Shown here piece after piece: positions 6,945-9,777 of a DNA stretch of 9,777 nucleotides (the first letter of the stretch is position 1; each line of letters starts with the position of its first letter). The notes under the pieces were generated by a model. It did no database searches, was not told the origin of the DNA, and saw only the letters and a program-made list of their open reading frames with translations. This stretch comes from DASXMX01 sp036794395 (GTDB lineage Bacteria > Planctomycetota > Phycisphaerae > Tepidisphaerales > Tepidisphaeraceae), in assembly GCA_036794395.1 (NCBI GenBank), contig DAIRGS010000266.1, positions 1-9,777 on the forward strand, in the 5' to 3' direction. The position numbers were made by a program, and so were the translations under genes.

Positions 6945-6962
6945 CCACGGTCAATGCCGTGG
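6945..6962. promoter_or_regulatory. Inverted repeat in the divergent promoter region
   Basis: CCACGG and CCGTGG form perfect 6-bp arms around TCAATG. It sits in the 148-nt space between the divergent secreted-protein and glycosyltransferase genes and overlaps a weak plus-strand promoter (TTGCCA at 6942, 17 nt, CATCAT at 6965). An operator acting on one or both genes is possible but unproven. Confidence 0.35.
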
Positions 6963-7023
6963 GCCATCATGCAAAATCTCTCTGGAAAGTTGGTCTGCCA
7001 GGCAGGAAAAGCAAGGACGGTTC

Positions 7024-8697
7024 ATGGGCGAGATGACATTCGATCAGGCGTTCTCCCAGGCGCATGACCACTACATCAATGGCCGCTCAAAAGAAGCCGA
7101 AGCGATCCTGCTTCAGATCCTGGCCGTGTTTCCCGATCAGCCCGAGACGGTGCAATTGGCGGGGATCGTCATGCACAATATGGGGCGGGGCTCGGCGGGG
7201 ATTGAGATGATTCGCCGGGCAATCGATTTACAGCCCAACTCGGCTCCATTCCACTCCAACCTGGGTGTGATGCTCGCCAACCTCCCTGAAACCGAGGGAG
7301 CCCTGGCGGCGTTTCGTAAGGCAATTGAGCTCGACCCCGCTCTTGCCGATGCTCACAACAACATAGGCAATCTGCTCAAGATGACCGATCGCCGCGATGA
7401 GTCAATCGAGGCCTATCGCAAGGCGCTCGCGCTTCGGCCGGATTATCCCGAAGCGCACAATAACCTGGGTGCGGCCCTCGAAGAAAAAGGCGAACTGGAC
7501 GAGGCCCTCGTCGAGCTGCACCAGGCCATCAAGCTCGTGCCCACCTACCCAGAGGCACTGAATAATCTGGGCAATGTTTACCAGGACATGGGCCGTCTCG
7601 ATGAGGCGTTCGACGCGTATAACCGCAGCCTTGCAGCCCGGCCCGCCAACCCCGATGCGCGCACCAACCGGGGCAATGCGTTTCGAGCGATTCAAAAACT
7701 GGACGAGGCACTGGTGGATTACCGGGCCGCTCTTGAGCTGCGGCCGCAATACCCCGAGGCGTTGTGGGGCGTCGCGTTTGCCCGCTTGATCCAGGGCAAC
7801 TTCGAAGAAGGCTGGCGAACCCTCGAATCCCGCTGGAGCTTAAAGGACCGCCCGCTGTTCTGGCATTTCACCGAGCCGATGTGGGACGGCACCGACCCAA
7901 CCGGCAAAATCATCGCCCTGTTCAGCGAGCAGGGCCTGGGCGACACGATTCAGTTCATTCGATACGCGTCGATGGTTGCCGCCCGAGGGGCGCAGGTCAT
8001 GCTGCTGTGCCAGCCGGAACTCAAACGTCTGCTGACCGGCCAACTCGGAATTCAATACGTCACATCCGACGGCCAAAACCGCCCCTTAGCTGCGGCCCAG
8101 TGTCCGCTCATGAGCCTGCCCAGAATTTTTGGCACGACCCTGTCGAACGTACCCGCGCCGGTGCCTTATCTGAATCCCGATCCGAAGCTCGCCTCCAATT
8201 GGCGCCAGCGCATGCTGGGCACGCCCGGCGGCTTAAAGGTTGGCCTCGCCTGGGCCGGGAGCCCGGCTCATCGCAACGATCGCAATCGATCAATCCCCTT
8301 GGCGATGCTGACGGGCCTCGCGCAAATCCCCAATGTCACGCTTTTTAGTCTCCAAAAGAATCGCCCGGCCCGCGACGCCGGGACTTCCATCGAAAAGATG
8401 ATCGACTGGACCGACGAATTCACCGACATGGCCGATACCGCGGCCCTGGTGTCCAATCTCGATCTGGTCGTTTCCGTCGATTCGGCCGTGGCCCACCTGG
8501 CCGGCGCACTCGGCAAGCGCACCTGCACCCTCCTGCCCCACGCCCCCGATTGGCGCTGGCTCCTCAACCGCACCGATTCCCCCTGGTACCCCACCATGCG
8601 CCTCGTCCGCCAACCCGCCGCCAATGACTGGCAAACGCCGATCAGGCAGCTGACCGAGCAGATTACCCATTTGGCCGGGCGGGCGGGAAATATGTGA
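7024..8697 (+). CDS. TPR repeat protein fused to a GT9-like glycosyltransferase
   Basis: The 557-residue protein starts at an ATG with AAGGA 6 nt upstream. About seven 34-residue tetratricopeptide repeats fill residues 6-270; the clearest units begin at 109, 143, 177 and 211 (EAHNNLGAALEEKGELDEAL and similar). The C-terminal half resembles the ADP-heptose:LPS heptosyltransferase (GT9) family. It has a donor-side loop SEQGLGDTIQFIRY (301-314), VGLAWAGSPAHRNDRNRSIP (406-425) and VSVDSAVAHLAGALG (483-497), matching the family's D-S/T-x-x-x-H-L-A pattern. TPR-GT fusions of this layout are common in bacteria with large genomes and are thought to modify envelope glycans or proteins. The TPR part probably binds a partner or acceptor. 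No signal peptide is seen, so it should act in the cytoplasm. The acceptor and sugar are unknown. Domain calls are firm. Confidence 0.9.
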   Translation: MGEMTFDQAFSQAHDHYINGRSKEAEAILLQILAVFPDQPETVQLAGIVMHNMGRGSAGIEMIRRAIDLQPNSAPFHSNLGVMLANLPETEGALAAFRKAIELDPALADAHNNIGNLLKMTDRRDESIEAYRKALALRPDYPEAHNNLGAALEEKGELDEALVELHQAIKLVPTYPEALNNLGNVYQDMGRLDEAFDAYNRSLAARPANPDARTNRGNAFRAIQKLDEALVDYRAALELRPQYPEALWGVAFARLIQGNFEEGWRTLESRWSLKDRPLFWHFTEPMWDGTDPTGKIIALFSEQGLGDTIQFIRYASMVAARGAQVMLLCQPELKRLLTGQLGIQYVTSDGQNRPLAAAQCPLMSLPRIFGTTLSNVPAPVPYLNPDPKLASNWRQRMLGTPGGLKVGLAWAGSPAHRNDRNRSIPLAMLTGLAQIPNVTLFSLQKNRPARDAGTSIEKMIDWTDEFTDMADTAALVSNLDLVVSVDSAVAHLAGALGKRTCTLLPHAPDWRWLLNRTDSPWYPTMRLVRQPAANDWQTPIRQLTEQITHLAGRAGNM

Positions 8698-8723
8698 CAG
8701 AGTGGTGGGAATCGTTGAAAGTG

Positions 8724-8733
8724 GGGATATCCC
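8724..8733. promoter_or_regulatory. Palindrome GGGATATCCC upstream of the toxin-antitoxin pair
   Basis: This is a perfect 10-nt palindrome just upstream of the predicted -35 of the cassette promoter. It is enclosed by GGTGGG (8704-8709) and CCCACC (8739-8744), which could pair across it. Type II antitoxins usually repress their own operon through such sites, so this is a reasonable operator candidate. The hairpin could instead belong to the 3' end of the glycosyltransferase transcript, but no T-run follows. Confidence 0.35.
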
Positions 8734-8735
8734 GC

Positions 8736-8764
8736 TTGCCCACCCATTGACTAGAACTTACAAT
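8736..8764 (+). promoter_or_regulatory. Promoter of the toxin-antitoxin cassette
   Basis: TTGCCC (8736-8741, 4 of 6), a 17-nt spacer and TACAAT (8759-8764, 5 of 6) form the best sigma70-like promoter in the window. Transcription would start near 8771, leaving about 23 nt before the ATG at 8794, enough for the GGAAGGG ribosome site at 8779-8785. Confidence 0.5.
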
Positions 8765-8793
8765 TGGACTGTTCTCGTGGAAGGGTCGGGTTT

Positions 8794-9156
8794 ATGGCTG
8801 GCACTAAGGCAAAGCGCCCTACAAAAGCAAGAAAGGCCGGAGACATCGATCGCGGTATGGATCTACCTCCGGACGCGCAAGTCGCAAAGACCGTGACGAA
8901 GACGGCGGACAATAAGGGGCGGGTTGTTCTGGGCAGCAGATTCGCAAATCGAGCCGTCATCATCGAAAAATTGAACGAGACCGAAATCATCGTCAAACTT
9001 GCTCGCGTCATCCCCGAGAAGGAAGCGTGGTTGTATGAGAACGCGCAGGCTCTGGCCGCTGTTCGCACGGGTCTGGCTGAGGCGCGGGCCGGGAAGGTGA
9101 CGCGCGGGCCGGACGTGGGGGTTGATTCAAAATTCGCAACAAAGCTCGAGGGCTGA
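8794..9156 (+). CDS. Probable antitoxin, AbrB/MazE-like
   Basis: The 120-residue protein is read from the ATG at 8794 with GGAAGGG 8 nt upstream; an in-frame TTG at 8764 lies inside the promoter and is unlikely. After a Lys/Arg-rich N-terminus (KAKRPTKARKAG), residues about 36-76 resemble a swapped-hairpin AbrB/MazE strand pattern (DNKGRVVLGSRFANRAVIIE, ETEIIVKLARVIP). A helical C-terminal part (ENAQALAAVRTGLAEARAGK, 82-101) and a flexible tail could wrap the toxin. The gene ends 3 nt before the next start, the usual antitoxin-first order. The expected role is to neutralise the downstream toxin and repress the shared promoter. The call rests on the layout and weak resemblance; it could be another small DNA-binding protein. 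Confidence 0.6.
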   Translation: MAGTKAKRPTKARKAGDIDRGMDLPPDAQVAKTVTKTADNKGRVVLGSRFANRAVIIEKLNETEIIVKLARVIPEKEAWLYENAQALAAVRTGLAEARAGKVTRGPDVGVDSKFATKLEG

Positions 9157-9159
9157 GCA

Positions 9160-9510
9160 GTGGCGTTCACCTGCTTTTGGGCCCCGTCCGCCGCGGACCA
9201 GTACGGCAAACTCAAGGCCGATGCCACGGCTTCACTGGAAGGCCGCACGGCCAACAGGAAAGTGAAGGCCAAACCGGCCGAAGGATTATTCAAGCAAGTC
9301 CACGAATGTATTGCGAAACTGCTGAATAACCCCCGGCATCCAAGCCTGAACACCCACAAGTACGATTCGCTTGAGCATCCCTACGACGCGAAACAGCCAG
9401 TATTCGAAGCCTACGCACAGAACCGAACCCCTGGGTCATATCGGGTCTTCTGGTGCTACGGTCCAAAGACCGGCCAAATCACAATTCTCGCGATGACGCC
9501 GCACCCGTGA
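9160..9510 (+). CDS. Probable RelE/ParE-superfamily toxin
   Basis: The 116-residue protein starts at a GTG with GAGGG 7 nt upstream, inside the end of the antitoxin gene; the two genes are 3 nt apart. The C-terminal half has the RelE/ParE feel: FKQVHECIAKLLNNPRHPSL (44-63, helix and loop), KYDSLEHPYDAKQPVFEAYA, then GSYRVFWCYGP (92-102) and ITILAMTPHP (107-116) as the closing strands. Arg95 and His115 occupy places where RelE-like nucleases carry functional residues. The N-terminus is longer than in typical toxins of about 95 residues, with a Lys/Ala-rich insert at 18-40. If it is a RelE-type toxin it would cut mRNA on the ribosome; a ParE-type gyrase poison or an inactive relative cannot be excluded. 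Confidence 0.6.
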   Translation: MAFTCFWAPSAADQYGKLKADATASLEGRTANRKVKAKPAEGLFKQVHECIAKLLNNPRHPSLNTHKYDSLEHPYDAKQPVFEAYAQNRTPGSYRVFWCYGPKTGQITILAMTPHP

Positions 9511-9532
9511 GTCATAAGCCAAAAGTGTCCGT

Positions 9533-9589
9533 CGACCGAAACGGGGACGCAGCTAGTTTTAGAAACTAGCTGCTTCCCCGTTTCGGTCG
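9533..9589. repeat. 57-nt near-perfect palindromic hairpin, REP-like
   Basis: The outer arms CGACCGAAACGGGGA (9533-9547) and TCCCCGTTTCGGTCG (9575-9589) pair perfectly over 15 bp. One C/T mismatch follows, then inner arms GCAGCTAGTTT (9549-9559) and AAACTAGCTGC (9563-9573) pair over 11 bp around the loop TAG. It lies 22 nt after the toxin stop. No T-run follows on either strand, so it is not a standard Rho-independent terminator, although it may block RNA 3' decay. The form resembles REP/BIME palindromes mobilised by RAYT (Y1) transposases; no such gene is in the window. Confidence 0.75.
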
Positions 9590-9682
9590 TCCTCCCCAAG
9601 GCAGCCCGAACACCACCGTGAACAGCGGAATGATGCACTCAACAAAAGGGTGCCCGTCGCAGGGCATTCCGCCGATTTAGGC

Positions 9683-9688
9683 TAAGAT
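9683..9688 (+). promoter_or_regulatory. Possible -10 box for a leaderless start at 9696
   Basis: TAAGAT (4 of 6 to TATAAT) ends 7 nt before a GTG, the spacing expected if transcription begins at the start codon itself. No good -35 is seen. It matters only if the frame at 9696 is real. Confidence 0.25.
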
Positions 9689-9695
9689 CGGAGAC

Positions 9696-9777
9696 GTGTG
9701 CCGCCGCCTGCTTACCATCGCCTCCGCCCTGTCGATCTACCAAGCAGACTACACCCCAACCGACAGCTTTTCACGGT
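9696..9777 (+). CDS. Possible start of a gene running off the window
   Basis: A GTG at 9696 opens a frame with no stop to the window end (27 codons). The beginning, MCRRLLTIASALS, is basic then hydrophobic, similar to the start of small membrane-anchored proteins that recur in planctomycetes; this resemblance is from memory. The next residues (IYQADYTPTDSFSR) are no longer hydrophobic, so either this is a short exported peptide region, the gene is rearranged here, or the frame is chance. Between the hairpin and this point (9590-9695) I see nothing convincing. Confidence 0.3.
   Translation, partial: MCRRLLTIASALSIYQADYTPTDSFSR

Noticed and set aside
7764..8348. 194-residue open frame on the plus strand inside the glycosyltransferase gene
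   Set aside because: It is an out-of-frame reading of a GC-rich gene whose own frame has clear TPR and GT9-like motifs.
8764..8793. TTG start extending the antitoxin by 10 residues
   Set aside because: The TTG overlaps the predicted -10 box, while the ATG at 8794 has a good ribosome site 8 nt upstream.
8751..9359. 202-residue open frame on the minus strand
   Set aside because: It is antisense to both genes of the toxin-antitoxin cassette, which have ribosome sites, tight spacing and a promoter; the antisense protein has no recognisable domain.
9566..9667. 33-residue minus-strand frame with a hydrophobic stretch (CIIPLFTVVFGLPW)
   Set aside because: It looks membrane-like, but its ATG has only GGCGGA directly against it, and its end (RPKRGSS) and stop fall inside the palindrome. 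I cannot separate it from chance.

Overview
The window looks like bacterial chromosome from a planctomycete, probably of the Phycisphaerae type. The main reason is two neighbouring surface proteins that carry an N-terminal LEPR-XLL-type motif (LEGRLMLSS and LDRRVLLSA), an export tag largely confined to that phylum. High GC by eye, GTG starts, a TPR-glycosyltransferase fusion and a long-linker lipoprotein hydrolase agree with this. The species is not identifiable from sequence alone, and I see no rRNA, tRNA, CRISPR array or transposase.

Layout. Positions 21-2328 (minus strand) hold a short, possibly frameshifted LEPR-XLL protein and a 592-residue LEPR-XLL protein with a CARDB/Ig-like middle and an M15-peptidase-like C-terminus. 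Both are preceded by the same ~60-nt leader, which sets a GTG start behind a perfect GGAGG. Positions 2623-4883 (minus) hold a YpeA-type GNAT acetyltransferase and, upstream of it, a lipoprotein alpha/beta hydrolase whose last codons may be frameshifted. A PilZ protein (5061-5483, plus) is divergent from the hydrolase and convergent with a secreted HEAT/secretin-N-like protein (5526-6875, minus). That gene shares a divergent intergenic region with a TPR-GT9-like glycosyltransferase (7024-8697, plus). Next comes a two-gene cassette (8794-9510, plus) that looks like a type II toxin-antitoxin module with its own promoter. It is followed by a 57-nt near-perfect hairpin and, at the window edge, the possible start of another gene.

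How it fits together. Most genes concern the cell envelope: two exported surface proteins, one lipoprotein hydrolase, one secreted periplasmic-type protein, a c-di-GMP receptor domain and a glycosyltransferase. There is no single obvious pathway. Strand switches and separate leaders suggest mostly monocistronic units, apart from the toxin-antitoxin pair. The points most worth a second look are the duplicated leader with its overlapping small ORF, the M15-like domain on a LEPR-XLL protein, the two candidate frameshifts, the palindromic element at 9533-9589 and the toxin-antitoxin cassette. No clearly new system was found.
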